A stretch of DNA of 64,000 bases from the NCBI GenBank assembly GCA_022071955.1, contig JAJVIM010000013.1, positions 62,001 to 126,000 of the forward strand, given 5' to 3'. The DNA comes from Anaerolineae bacterium (GTDB lineage Bacteria; Chloroflexota; Anaerolineae; 4572-78; J111). Positions 17,410 to 26,510 of the stretch are shown one piece after another. A model generated the notes under the pieces. It did no database searches, was not told the DNA's origin, and was given only the letters and a program-made list of their open reading frames with translations. Each line of letters starts with the position of its first letter. Position 1 is the stretch's first letter. Position numbers and translations under genes: made by a program.

Positions 17410-18132
17410 ATGTACTATTACGGTTTCGATCCGTTATTTTGGTGTTTTATGGGAATTGCCGCGGTATTGGGAATGATTGCCCAGGCCGCGGTCAAAGGTA
17501 AATTTTCAAAATATTCACGGGTGCGCACCATGCGGGGCTTAACCGGCGCGCAGGCGGCCCGTGAAATTCTGGATACCAACGGCCTGTACGATGTAGCCAT
17601 CGAAGAAGCTCGCGGCGGCGGGCTGAGCGACCATTACGACCCGCGCAGCCGGGTGCTGCGGCTCTCATCAGAGGTGGGGCGGCAGCCGTCGGTGGCGGCG
17701 GTGGGGGTGGCGGCCCACGAAGCCGGCCACGCCATTCAGCATGCCAAAGGCTACGCCCCCCTGCAATTGCGCAGCGCGCTGGTGCCGGCGGTTCAGTTTG
17801 GCAGCAATCTGGCCCCGCTGTTGATTATGGCCGGGTTTGCGCTGGAATTTTTCTTTCAAGCGTCTGGCGGGTTGGGGTATTATATTGCCTGGCTGGGCGT
17901 GGCCGGTTACGGGCTGGCCGCGCTGTTTGCCTTTGTTACCCTGCCCGTTGAACTCGATGCCAGCAACCGGGCCAAACAACTGCTCTACCAGTACAACATT
18001 GTCGACAAACAGGAACTGGCCGGCGTAACGCAGGTGCTCAACGCTGCCGCCTGGACATATGTAGTGGCGGCCATTGCCGCGCTGTTGCAACTGCTTTATT
18101 GGATCATCCGGCTGAGCGGCCGCCGCGACTGA
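17410..18132 (+). CDS. Membrane zinc metallopeptidase, YugP/Zn_peptidase_2 family
   Basis: A 240-residue membrane protein with an N-terminal transmembrane helix (about 8-28), a catalytic HEAGH motif at residues 103-107 within AAHEAGHAIQHAKG, and two or three further hydrophobic segments (about 125-180 and 215-235). The family is widespread and its substrate is unknown; membrane protein quality control is the usual guess. A TTG directly precedes the ATG, but GGAGG spacing favours the ATG. Confidence 0.9.
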   Translation: MYYYGFDPLFWCFMGIAAVLGMIAQAAVKGKFSKYSRVRTMRGLTGAQAAREILDTNGLYDVAIEEARGGGLSDHYDPRSRVLRLSSEVGRQPSVAAVGVAAHEAGHAIQHAKGYAPLQLRSALVPAVQFGSNLAPLLIMAGFALEFFFQASGGLGYYIAWLGVAGYGLAALFAFVTLPVELDASNRAKQLLYQYNIVDKQELAGVTQVLNAAAWTYVVAAIAALLQLLYWIIRLSGRRD

Positions 18133-18273
18133 CCCTGTTTTGGCCAAATGGATTTTTCATTTGGGTTTAATTATCTCGTGATACTAAACAAACAACGTTC
18201 GATTTGGATTTTTGATTTTGGATTGACGATTTGAGGTATCGGCGATAGTTGCAAGATTGTAATTAAAAATTGA

Positions 18274-18301
18274 GTAGGGGCGCTTCGCGAAGCGCCCCTA
18301 C
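18274..18301. repeat. 28-bp dispersed palindrome, copy 2 (GC subtype)
   Basis: Identical to the copy at 4807. It lies 42 nt before the htrA-type gene and is followed by ATTCGCAGATTCGTTCATTC-like repeats. Confidence 0.9.
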
Positions 18302-18343
18302 ATCTCGCTGATTCGCAGATTCGTTCATTCGCAGGAGGTCACT

Positions 18344-19639
18344 TTGTCAAAACCACGGTTGATTATTGGCGGAATTATCGCGGCGGTTCTGTTTTCCGCC
18401 TGCAATTTCTCATCGGCGCTGCCCGGCCTGTCGCTCACCAAACCGGCCGCCACCCCGGCCACGGCCTCCCAAACAACCGAAGCTGCGACCACCGACGCCA
18501 CCACCGCGGAATCCACCAGCGCAGCCGAGGCCAACCCGGTGGCATTGCCCACGCTGGCGCCCTCGCCCACCCCGCTGCCGGCTGGCGCCATCGCCGAAGC
18601 CGATGCCGAAGAATTGCTGCTGATCAACCTGTACGAACGCGTGAACCCGTCGGTGGTCAATATTGTCATTACTGTGGACAATGGCAACAGCACAGCGGCC
18701 ACCTCGCTTTTCCCCACCCAGGGGCAGGGTTCCGGGTTTGTGGTTGATGCCGCTGGCCACATTGTCACCAACAACCACGTCATCGCCGATGCTAATAAAA
18801 TCGAAGTGACCTTTTTTGACGGCACTACCGTCGACGCCGAATTTGTGGGCGCGGACCCCGACAGCGACATCGCCGTGATTCAGGTTGACGTTCCCGCCGA
18901 AAGCCTGCGTCCTATCACCTGGGGCGACTCCGATACTGTGCGCGTTGGCCAGCGCGCCGTGGCCATCGGTAATCCCTTTGGCCTGGCCGGCACGCTGACC
19001 AGCGGCATTATCAGCGCCCTGGGCCGCAGCCTGCCCACCGAAAACGGTGCGTTCCGCATTCCGGAAATCATTCAAACCGATGCCGCCATCAACCCCGGCA
19101 ACTCCGGCGGGCCGCTGCTCAACTCCGAGGGGCGGGTAATTGGGGTGAACACAGCCATTGTGCCCCGCCGCGATACGTTTGGCGGCGAGCGCAGTTTTTT
19201 GGGCGTGGGTTTTGCCGTGCCGGCCAATCTGGCCAAACGAGTGGTGCCCGGCCTGATTGAATCCGGCAAGTACCAGCATCCGTGGATTGGTTTTTCTGGC
19301 AACACGGTAACCGCCGAAATTGCCAAAGCAATGGACTTACCCAAAGCCGGCGGCGCGCTGGTGGTGCAGGTGATCTCCGGCAGCCCGGCCGACAAAGCCG
19401 GCCTGCGCAGCGGTACCCGTGAAATCGTGCTCGACAGCGGTCTCGACACCACCATTGGCGGCGATGTGATTATCGCCATTGATGACGAGGAAATCCACTC
19501 GTTTGATGATTTGATCTCGTTTCTCAGCCGGCGCGGCGAAGTCAACAGAAAAGTGATGCTGACCATCCTCCGCAACGGCAAAGAACAGCAGGTTGAGCTA
19601 ACGTTAGAAGCCCGCCCGGAAGCGGACAACATCAATTAA
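18344..19639 (+). CDS. HtrA/DegP-family serine protease, lipoprotein
   Basis: A 431-residue envelope protease. A lipoprotein signal ends in the lipobox LFSAC (Cys20), followed by a Thr/Ala/Pro-rich linker (about 30-85), a trypsin-like domain and one PDZ domain (about 305-425). The triad is complete: His145 in VTNNHVI, Asp175 in DSDIAVIQ and Ser254 in NPGNSGGPL. It likely degrades or refolds damaged exported proteins at the outer face of the membrane. The TTG start follows AGGAGG. The stop codon abuts the GTG of a DNA methyltransferase gene, so the two are probably cotranscribed. Confidence 0.93.
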   Translation: MSKPRLIIGGIIAAVLFSACNFSSALPGLSLTKPAATPATASQTTEAATTDATTAESTSAAEANPVALPTLAPSPTPLPAGAIAEADAEELLLINLYERVNPSVVNIVITVDNGNSTAATSLFPTQGQGSGFVVDAAGHIVTNNHVIADANKIEVTFFDGTTVDAEFVGADPDSDIAVIQVDVPAESLRPITWGDSDTVRVGQRAVAIGNPFGLAGTLTSGIISALGRSLPTENGAFRIPEIIQTDAAINPGNSGGPLLNSEGRVIGVNTAIVPRRDTFGGERSFLGVGFAVPANLAKRVVPGLIESGKYQHPWIGFSGNTVTAEIAKAMDLPKAGGALVVQVISGSPADKAGLRSGTREIVLDSGLDTTIGGDVIIAIDDEEIHSFDDLISFLSRRGEVNRKVMLTILRNGKEQQVELTLEARPEADNIN

Positions 19640-20581
19640 GTGAACAACAACCCGCTGCCCCGGCTCGATACCGCGCCCGAGTTGCGGGCCAAACTTTTGC
19701 CCTTTTGCCGCCTGTCACCCGGCCAAATCTGGTGCGACCCGCTCACTGGGCATCGGGTGGGCTGCCTCGATGCGACCAACCCCGGTCACATCCGGCAATT
19801 GCTGGGCGACGCCTCGGCCACGCTGGCGGTGCACGATCCGCCCTACAATCTGGTGGCTTTCCCCCGCCGCAGCATTGAAGAATACATCGACTGGTGCCGC
19901 CACTGGCTGCGCCTCACCGATCAATCGCTGGCAGCAGACGCCGCGCTGTACGTGTGGCTGGGCGCGGACCAAAACGATGGCTTTCAACCGCTGCCGGATT
20001 TTATGTTGATGATGCGGGAATTTACGGAGTTCGCGCCGAGGTCGTTTATCACTATGCGCAACCAGCGCGGCTACGGCACGCAGCACAACTGGATGGCCGT
20101 GCGCCAGGAGTTGCTCTACTACGCCAAAGGCCGGCCCGTGTTCAACGTTACCTACACCGACATCCCCAAAATTTTGCGCGGCTACTACAAAACCGTCAAC
20201 GGCCAGCGCACCGAAAATTTAGAGCGCAGCAAAGCCGATACCATTCGGCCCGGCAATGTGTGGGTTGATGTGCAGCAGGTGTTTTACCGGCTGGAAGAAA
20301 ACGTGTCGGGCTGTTACGCCCAAAAACCGCTCAAAGCCATCGAGCGGATTGTACAGGCCAGTTCGCGGCCCGGCGAGCTGGTCATCGACTTTTTTGCCCA
20401 CGCCGGCACTACCCTGCTGGCCGCCGAGCGGCTCGGCCGCCGCTGCTTCACTATTGATACCGACCCCATTTTCTGCGAAATCACCATTCGCCGGCTGGAG
20501 CACTATCGCGCCAGCGGCCAAACCGGCTGGCAAAACGGCCACGCTTTTCAGTCGGAACTCGACTCAGCGGCCAGACTCTGA
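19640..20581 (+). CDS. DNA (adenine-N6 or cytosine-N4) methyltransferase, beta type
   Basis: A 313-residue site-specific methyltransferase. Motif IV is DPPY (66-69) and comes before motif I (DFFAHAGTTLLAAERLGRRC), the order of beta-class enzymes such as those of the DNA_methylase N4/N6 family. A target-recognition region lies between them. No restriction endonuclease gene is nearby, so this looks like an orphan methyltransferase with regulatory or epigenetic use, or a remnant. The GTG start follows the HtrA stop codon with no gap, suggesting translational coupling. The 3' end overlaps the convergent gene by 34 bp. Confidence 0.85.
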   Translation: MNNNPLPRLDTAPELRAKLLPFCRLSPGQIWCDPLTGHRVGCLDATNPGHIRQLLGDASATLAVHDPPYNLVAFPRRSIEEYIDWCRHWLRLTDQSLAADAALYVWLGADQNDGFQPLPDFMLMMREFTEFAPRSFITMRNQRGYGTQHNWMAVRQELLYYAKGRPVFNVTYTDIPKILRGYYKTVNGQRTENLERSKADTIRPGNVWVDVQQVFYRLEENVSGCYAQKPLKAIERIVQASSRPGELVIDFFAHAGTTLLAAERLGRRCFTIDTDPIFCEITIRRLEHYRASGQTGWQNGHAFQSELDSAARL

Positions 20582-23500
20582 ACCAACCCCGCGTTCAAAA
20601 AGAAAGCCAGCGCCAAATCCACCAGAAAATAAGAGTTGTCTACCAGCCCGTGGGTTAAAAAAATGACCATGCTGGCCATCAACCCCAGCAGCAGCGGCGA
20701 CGCCTGCCGCCGGTACAGCCGCCACGCCACCTGCCAGTAAACCGCTTGCAGCCAAAAAATGATGACCAATCCACCAACGCCCAGCCGCGTGCCAAAATCC
20801 AGCAGCCAGTTGTGGGGGTGATTGAGGTCCGGTTCCTGCCACGCCTCCGGCAAAATGTAGCGCGTGCGGTACTGGTACAGAAAATTGTCCGGCCCCACGC
20901 CCAGCGGCCAGTGGTCGGCCAGCATTTGCAACGACGCCTGCCACAGTTTAACCCGGAAAAAGGCGGTGCTGCCGGCCTCAAAACTGAAGGTGGTGCGGAA
21001 ACGCTCGGTGCGGGCAAAGGGGATCAGCGCCAGCCCAAACAGCAGCGCCGCACCCAGCAGCGCCCCGCCCAGTTTGAGCCAGTTGACCCGCCGCCCCCGA
21101 AAAGCGGCCAAAAGCAACAGCGCCAGCAGCCCGGCAGGCAGCCCCAACAGCAACGCCCCTTTGGAAAAAGTCAGCAGCAACGCCAGGCTGGTCAGCGCCA
21201 GTCCGGCGGCGTACAGCGCCCGCCGCCACAGCGCCGCGCCGGGCAGCAGCGCGACAGCCAGCAGCAGCGGCCAGGCCCGGCCCAGCGCCAGCGCCAGATT
21301 ATTGGGCGAGCCGTAACCCAGCCCCAGCGCCCGGTGCACCCCTTCGGCGTCAATAGAGCGATTGGTGAAAAAGTAGAGCGCCAGCGCGATAGTCGCCTGC
21401 AACACCGCGCCGGCCACAAAAGCATCAACCAGCGCCGCAGGCCGGAGGGATGGGGGGGCGTCCCCCCGCTTGTTTTCTATCGCCGCCAACCCAAAATTGA
21501 GCCGGATCAAAAAATAAAAAATGACCGGATCAAAAACGACGGTGCGCCACTCGCGCAGGGCCACGGCAAACTGCCCGGCGGCCAGGGTGGAGAGCAGGCC
21601 CAGCGCCACCAGCGCCAGCGCGGCCATGTCAAAGGATGAAGGCGGAAGGCGGAAGGCGGAAATTTTGAATTTTGAATTTTGAATTGGGAATTGTGCCAGC
21701 AAAAGTTGAAAGATTGTGCCGGCGGCGGTGAGGGCCAGCGCCAGTTCCACCGGAGAAAAACTTGCTACGCGAAGATTTATCGGCGTCAAATAAAAGAACG
21801 AGGCGAAGGCGGTCAGCGCCAGTCCCAGATCGGGGCGGAACAGCAGCCCCACCGCCAGCAGGCCGAGCAGCAACAGCGCCGGCCAACCGGGCAGCAAATA
21901 AAGCAGCGCGGCCAGCGCCAGCGCGAGGGCCAGCCCCGCCGCGGCGGGCATCGTTTGAGCCGATTGCGTCACCCGCAGCGTACCCGCCACCAGCCGGGCC
22001 GCGGCCGGGGCAAGCTGGCTCCGCCGCCGAATGGCCAGCGCCAGCAGCCCGCCGCCGCTGGCAGCAGCCAGCAAAGCGGCCAGCGCCAACCCGGTTTGGG
22101 CGGTGCGGGTGTCCGGCTCGGTGGCCACGCTCCAGCCGAGGATGGCCCACTGCTCCCAGCCGCCGTCGGCTTCAATGACGGCGGTGTGGCGGCCCGGCGA
22201 CAGATGGCGGGCCAGCGTCACCTCCGCTTCCGCGGCCAGCGGATCGTACAGCACCACGTAGCTGCGGCCCTGCTCGTCGCGCGGCAGGGCGTTGGCCGGT
22301 TGGTCATCAATTTTAACCCACAGGTAACCGCGAAACAGGCCGCGCGCCAGCCGCAGATCAAGCCGGGTGCCTTCAAAAAAGAGGGTCAGCATGCGCGGCG
22401 CGGCGCGGGGAATATCGGCCCGACCCCCGGCAAAACGCCAGCCGGGGCTATAGTGGCCGGTCAGATGGTCGGCGGGGTAGCGGCCCGGCGTGGTGGTTTT
22501 TTGGCGGTCGGCGGCAGCCCGGAACACGTCCAGCAACGGCGGCGTTTGGGTGAGGGCAAAACCGCGGGCCGGGTCGTCGGCGGCCAGCCCGGCGGCGTCC
22601 CAGCGCACGGCCAGCATTGGCCCCAGCCACGGCCAGTTGGCGCGGGCGTAATCAATGGCCTGGGCGGTGCGGTTGGTCTGCACCGAGGGCAGATCGTTGC
22701 TCCACGGCGAAGGCTGGCCGGCCCAGTTGGCCGGCAGCGCCACCCAGCCAAAAGCCGTGGCCCACACCGGCGTGTCGGCGTCGTTGTGGGCCAGCATCAC
22801 CTGCCGCAGCAGCTCCACCCGCCGAAAATTGGGCTGGTCGGGCGCGGGCGCGTCGAGCGGTTTGGTCCACAGGCCGTAGGGCTGCACCGCCACCACGTCA
22901 AACCAGCCGGCAGCGTTGGCCTGGTACAACCGGTCAAGATAGGCCAGTTCAGAAAGGTTGAGCGGGTTGGCCTCGGTGGTGGCGGCCAGCGCCGCGGTCA
23001 GAATGGCAGCGGTGGGATCGGCGGCGCGGATGTTGAGCGCGGCCTCGCGCAGCAGATTGGCGTAGGCGGCGGCATCCACATAGCGATCCCCCCAGTTGGC
23101 GCTCAGATTTGGCTCGTGCCAGATTTGATAAAAGTCGAGGCGGTCGCCGTAGCGGGCGGCAACTTCGCCGGCAAAGCGGCCAAAATCGCTAAAATTGACC
23201 GGCGGTGTGGTTGGCGTGGAACCGGCGGGGCGCGCCCATTCCGGCGGCGTTTGCAGCACTACAATCAGCTTGAAGGTGGGCGCGGCGGCAGCGATCACCC
23301 GGTCAAGGTTGCGCCAGTTAAACCGGCCCGGCTCCGGCTCAACCGTGGCCCAATCGACCGGCAGGCGCAGCCAGGTGAGACCGTTGGCCCGCATCGCGGC
23401 CAAGGTGCGGTCGGTGGCATCGTCATCGTACCGGGTCAGATCGATGGTGACGCCGTAACCTTTGTCGGCGGCCAAAAAGTTGGCCGGCTGCGGCGGCTGG

Positions 23501-23598
23501 CTGCGGCGCAGTTGCAGGCCAAACACCAGCGCGCCCAACAGCGACGCCGCCAAAATCAGCAGCAATAGAATTGGCCAGCGGAGATCACGTTGCAGCAT
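20548..23598 (-). CDS. Fusion of a glycoside-hydrolase-like barrel and an O-antigen ligase (Wzy/WaaL-type) membrane domain
   Basis: A 1016-residue membrane protein. After an N-terminal anchor helix (9-29), residues 45-385 form a clan A glycosidase-like barrel, with the acid/base Glu162 in IWHEPN. The usual nucleophile position reads ATAFGW, with Ala282 where related enzymes have Glu, so the barrel is probably not a normal hydrolase. A beta-sandwich segment (about 400-500) precedes roughly 12 transmembrane helices with the O-antigen-ligase pattern (GLGYGSPNNLALAL, PLGVGPDNFLYQYR, NHPHNWLLDFG). It likely ligates or polymerises glycans at the outer membrane-facing side, with the barrel binding sugar. 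Residues 636-656 are encoded by heptamer repeats. Confidence 0.85.
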   Translation of the reverse strand: MLQRDLRWPILLLLILAASLLGALVFGLQLRRSQPPQPANFLAADKGYGVTIDLTRYDDDATDRTLAAMRANGLTWLRLPVDWATVEPEPGRFNWRNLDRVIAAAAPTFKLIVVLQTPPEWARPAGSTPTTPPVNFSDFGRFAGEVAARYGDRLDFYQIWHEPNLSANWGDRYVDAAAYANLLREAALNIRAADPTAAILTAALAATTEANPLNLSELAYLDRLYQANAAGWFDVVAVQPYGLWTKPLDAPAPDQPNFRRVELLRQVMLAHNDADTPVWATAFGWVALPANWAGQPSPWSNDLPSVQTNRTAQAIDYARANWPWLGPMLAVRWDAAGLAADDPARGFALTQTPPLLDVFRAAADRQKTTTPGRYPADHLTGHYSPGWRFAGGRADIPRAAPRMLTLFFEGTRLDLRLARGLFRGYLWVKIDDQPANALPRDEQGRSYVVLYDPLAAEAEVTLARHLSPGRHTAVIEADGGWEQWAILGWSVATEPDTRTAQTGLALAALLAAASGGGLLALAIRRRSQLAPAAARLVAGTLRVTQSAQTMPAAAGLALALALAALLYLLPGWPALLLLGLLAVGLLFRPDLGLALTAFASFFYLTPINLRVASFSPVELALALTAAGTIFQLLLAQFPIQNSKFKISAFRLPPSSFDMAALALVALGLLSTLAAGQFAVALREWRTVVFDPVIFYFLIRLNFGLAAIENKRGDAPPSLRPAALVDAFVAGAVLQATIALALYFFTNRSIDAEGVHRALGLGYGSPNNLALALGRAWPLLLAVALLPGAALWRRALYAAGLALTSLALLLTFSKGALLLGLPAGLLALLLLAAFRGRRVNWLKLGGALLGAALLFGLALIPFARTERFRTTFSFEAGSTAFFRVKLWQASLQMLADHWPLGVGPDNFLYQYRTRYILPEAWQEPDLNHPHNWLLDFGTRLGVGGLVIIFWLQAVYWQVAWRLYRRQASPLLLGLMASMVIFLTHGLVDNSYFLVDLALAFFLNAGLVQSLAAESSSD
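21631..21695. repeat. Heptamer repeats inside a coding region
   Basis: On the minus strand, three CAAAATT units and three CCGCCTT units run in frame through codons 636-656 of the fusion gene, adding a polar loop (IQNSKFKISAFRLPPSSF) between hydrophobic helices. The same type of repeat is otherwise intergenic. Confidence 0.85.
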
Positions 23599-23626
23599 AA
23601 CTCAGTCCGGGGTTTGGAATGGATTC

Positions 23627-23654
23627 AGTATAACCATTGTTAGCCGTTTGACAA
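23627..23654 (-). promoter_or_regulatory. Promoter of the glycosidase/O-antigen-ligase gene
   Basis: Minus-strand TTGTCA, 16 bp, TATACT. It would give a leader of about 20 nt. A separate plus-strand TGCTATAAT at 23700-23708 has only a weak -35 partner. Confidence 0.6.
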
Positions 23655-23889
23655 AAGCCGGGCCAAATGCGCGGGCGCACTCTTGGGCGCGGCCGGTTTG
23701 TGCTATAATACCCACCAACAGGCAGACTACGGGCTGGTCGCCCCGGCCAACATCCCCCTGAACGACCTGCTGGCTCTGGCTCGGCACCTCCAAAACTCGC
23801 CAAACTGACCGCCCGGCCGGGAATATTTGGCCGCTCTGTTTCGTATTGCACCCATGAAAACACTGGCTCACTCTGCGAAGGAGGTCGCA

Positions 23890-25185
23890 ATGAAGTTTTA
23901 CCAATGGTCAATTTTTATAGTTTTGTTGACACTTTTGCTGGCGGCGGGGGTTTTTGCCGGCGGACCGGCGCTGGCCCAGCAACCGCCGCAAGCCGAGGTG
24001 ATTACCGCCGCGCTGAATATGCGCACCGGCCCCGGCACCGGCTTCGATGTGGTCAGCGTGGCCATGCAGGGCGACAAATTTGAGGTCACCGGCGCCAACA
24101 CCGACCAAAGCTGGCTGCAAATCAAACGCACCGATGGCTCGGCGGCGTGGATATCGGGCTGGAAAGATTATGTGCAGGTTACCGGCTCGCTGGCCGCGGC
24201 GCCGGTCGTGCAGCCCGGCGCCGCGCCGGCTGGCAGCCCCGCCGCTACGCCCGGCGGCGGCAAACTGGCCTTTATGACCGCCAGCGGCGGCGACATCTAC
24301 CTGATCAATGCCGATGGCTCTAATTTGCGGCGGCTGGTGGCGGGCGCGCTCGACCCGGCCATTTCGCCGGACGGGCAGCAGGTGGCCTTTACCCGCTGGG
24401 GCCTCACCGAAGGCGTCTACCTGATCAATGCCGACGGCAGCAACGAGCGCCAGGTTCACCCGGCCAAAACGCCCAAATCGCCGGCATGGTCGCCGGATGG
24501 CAACGCGTTGGTATTTAACATGCAGCGCGGCGGGCGCATTGACGTTACCCGCGAATGCAAAACCTCTGACTCCAAAGATGACCCCGACCTGCCGCCCAAC
24601 GCCTACGACGTGAGCCGCAGCACCATCATCAAAGATAAAAAGTACGAGTTCTGCTATTCGCTGCCGCCCCAACCGTGGTGGCAGCTACGCAAGCTCGATC
24701 TGGCAACCGGCCAATTTGTGGATGTGAACAGCGACACCAACAGCTTTGGCCCGGCCTGGGACCCGCGCGAGTCGTGGCGGGTGGTCTACTCCGGCGATGT
24801 AAGCATGGTTCAGCTTGACCTCAACCGGAACGAGAAATTCCTGCTGTTTGACGGCACCGCCGACCGCACGCCGGCCTTTTCGCCGGATGGCACAAAACTG
24901 GCTGTGGCCAACAAATTGCCGGACGGGCAGTACGCCATCCACGTGATCAATATGGACACCGCCGAGCGCACCGTTTTGGCCACGCAGGGTAGCAACGTTT
25001 CGCCCACGTGGTCGCCGGATGGGGCGCAGATTGCGTTTCTGTCTAACCGCGACGGTGCGTGGGCCATCTACATGATGAACGCCGATGGCTCCAACCAGCG
25101 GCCCATGTTTGCGCCGGGCGCGCTGAGCGATATTCAGTTTTCCGTCAACGGGGTGGATGAGCGCATGTTGTCGTGGGGCAAGTAA
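23890..25185 (+). CDS. Exported SH3b domain plus TolB-like beta-propeller protein
   Basis: A 431-residue secreted protein. A signal peptide (1-30, ending near ALAQ) is followed by a bacterial SH3 domain (about 35-100: ITAALNMRTGPGTGFDVV ... WISGW) and a Pro/Ala linker. Then come PD40/TolB repeats with the hallmark DGSN and SPDG(Q/A/T) motifs (YLINADGSN twice, ISPDGQQVAF, WSPDGAQIAF). SH3b domains bind cell-wall material and the propeller binds proteins, so a surface scaffold is likely. The ATG at 23890 is chosen because AAGGAGG lies 6 bases before it; the frame extends to 23827 without a ribosome site. Confidence 0.87.
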   Translation: MKFYQWSIFIVLLTLLLAAGVFAGGPALAQQPPQAEVITAALNMRTGPGTGFDVVSVAMQGDKFEVTGANTDQSWLQIKRTDGSAAWISGWKDYVQVTGSLAAAPVVQPGAAPAGSPAATPGGGKLAFMTASGGDIYLINADGSNLRRLVAGALDPAISPDGQQVAFTRWGLTEGVYLINADGSNERQVHPAKTPKSPAWSPDGNALVFNMQRGGRIDVTRECKTSDSKDDPDLPPNAYDVSRSTIIKDKKYEFCYSLPPQPWWQLRKLDLATGQFVDVNSDTNSFGPAWDPRESWRVVYSGDVSMVQLDLNRNEKFLLFDGTADRTPAFSPDGTKLAVANKLPDGQYAIHVINMDTAERTVLATQGSNVSPTWSPDGAQIAFLSNRDGAWAIYMMNADGSNQRPMFAPGALSDIQFSVNGVDERMLSWGK

Positions 25186-25284
25186 CTTCCCCCCAAATAT
25201 TGAGGGGTAGACAGGCGTCAAAGCTCAATCCGAGGGATTACCCCTCATCCCCCCAACCCCCTTCTCCCCACGGGGAAAATATTT

Positions 25285-25329
25285 TTTGGTGCGATTTTTG
25301 GCGGCGAAGCCGCCAAAAATCGCACCAAA
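25285..25329. repeat. Perfect 21-bp inverted repeat with 3-nt loop
   Basis: The left arm TTTGGTGCGATTTTTGGCGG plus C is mirrored exactly around GAA. It lies between convergent genes, upstream of a separate terminator. It may be a second terminator or a small palindromic element. Confidence 0.85.
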
Positions 25330-25353
25330 TCAATAAACATGGTGTTACCGCCA

Positions 25354-25397
25354 AAACCAAAAAGCCTCCGGTAAACGAGCCGGAGGCTTTTTGGTTT
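25354..25397. terminator. Bidirectional intrinsic terminator
   Basis: An 18-bp perfect stem (AAACCAAAAAGCCTCCGG) with an 8-nt loop has A-rich and T-rich flanks in both directions. It separates the propeller gene from the convergent SIS gene, whose stop codon it overlaps. Confidence 0.93.
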
Positions 25398-26442
25398 AGC
25401 GCGTTTCGGTCACTTTGCGCAGGCCGCGCGGGTGGTCGGGGTCGTAATCTCGCACGGCGGCCAGATGCATGGCCAAAAGCTGGCCCGGCACAATCGCGGC
25501 GATGGGCGACAGCCATTCCGGCACCGGTTGCGGCAGTTTGAGCGGAATGCGGGCCTGGGCCAGCGTGGCGTCGTCATCGCTGATAACAATCACTTCGGCC
25601 TCGCGCTGGCGCAGGGTGCGGATAAATTCCTGCATTTCCGGCAGCACCACCCCGGCGGGGGCAATGACAATGGCCGGAAAACCGTGTTCGATGAGCGCCA
25701 GCGGGCCGTGCATAAAATCGGCGCTGCTGTACGGCTCGGCGATGGTGTAGGTTAGCTCTTTCATTTTCAGCGCCAGTTCAAAGGCGGTGGCGTAGTTGTA
25801 ACCGCGGCCAATCACCACGCAGTCGCGCATGTAGCGATAGCGCTCGGCTACCCGGGCGATGGCGTTATTCATATGCAGCGTGGCCGAGACCACTTCCGGC
25901 ATCCGGCCCAGCGCCGACTGCATCTCGCTGTTGCCGGCCAGTTCCGCGCTGAGCATGGCGATGGCCGCCAGTTGGCTGGTGTAGGTTTTGGTGGCGGCCA
26001 CAGCTTTTTCCTCGCCGGCGCCCTGGTTGATGACAAAATCGGCCTGTTGGCCCAGGTCGCTATCCGGCATGTTGGTGATGGCGGCGGTCAGCGCGCCCTG
26101 TTTTCTGGCTTCGGCCAGCACGGCCACAATATCGGGGCTTTTGCCGCTCTGGCTGATGCCCAGCACCAGCGCGTTGCCAAAGCGCGGCGGCTGTTTGTAA
26201 ATGGAAAACAGGCTGGGCGTGGCCAGCCCCACCGACAGCCGGTTGACCGCGCCCAGCAAATATTGGGCGTAGCGGCCGGCGTTGTCGCTGGTGCCGCGCG
26301 CCGCGATGACCACGTGCACAATATCGCGCCGTTTGATCTCGGCGGCCAGGGCGGCGATCACCGCGTGCTGCTCGCTCAGCAGCCGGCGCAGCACTTCCGG
26401 CTGCTGATAAATTTCGTTGAATAAGTTTGATTTTTCAAGCAT
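25396..26442 (-). CDS. Double SIS-domain sugar-phosphate isomerase/deaminase (GlmS C-terminal/GlmD-like)
   Basis: A 348-residue protein with two SIS domains ([32 protein letters not shown], then [19 protein letters not shown] and [18 protein letters not shown]). This is the isomerase half of glucosamine-6-phosphate synthase without the glutaminase domain. Proteins of this type act as glucosamine-6-phosphate deaminases (NagB-II, archaeal GlmD). It closes the minus-strand amino-sugar locus, which also encodes a GH20 hexosaminidase, a PIG-L deacetylase and a ROK-like kinase, so deamination of GlcN-6-P to Fru-6-P is the best reading. The ORF ends inside the bidirectional terminator. Confidence 0.88.
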   Translation of the reverse strand: MLEKSNLFNEIYQQPEVLRRLLSEQHAVIAALAAEIKRRDIVHVVIAARGTSDNAGRYAQYLLGAVNRLSVGLATPSLFSIYKQPPRFGNALVLGISQSGKSPDIVAVLAEARKQGALTAAITNMPDSDLGQQADFVINQGAGEEKAVAATKTYTSQLAAIAMLSAELAGNSEMQSALGRMPEVVSATLHMNNAIARVAERYRYMRDCVVIGRGYNYATAFELALKMKELTYTIAEPYSSADFMHGPLALIEHGFPAIVIAPAGVVLPEMQEFIRTLRQREAEVIVISDDDATLAQARIPLKLPQPVPEWLSPIAAIVPGQLLAMHLAAVRDYDPDHPRGLRKVTETR

Positions 26443-26510
26443 CGGTTAATCCTTTTTTGAGGAGTTAGGAATTAAAGAAACACTGACTCCTGATTCCTGA
26501 CCCCTGATTC

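Noticed and set aside
8539..20581. A defence island formed by Trypco1-like, HtrA and methyltransferase genes
   Set aside because: The genes are 9 kb apart with housekeeping genes between, and there is no nuclease, toxin or STAND ATPase in the set.
21679..23568. Long plus-strand open frame of 629 codons
   Set aside because: It lies antisense to the glycosidase/O-antigen-ligase gene, is very rich in Gln/Arg/Gly and has no domain signature or ribosome site; a by-product of high-GC codon use.
23696..23806. Short plus-strand frame ending LALARHLQNSPN
   Set aside because: It looks somewhat protein-like, but has no ribosome site, no start with support and is only about 36 codons long.
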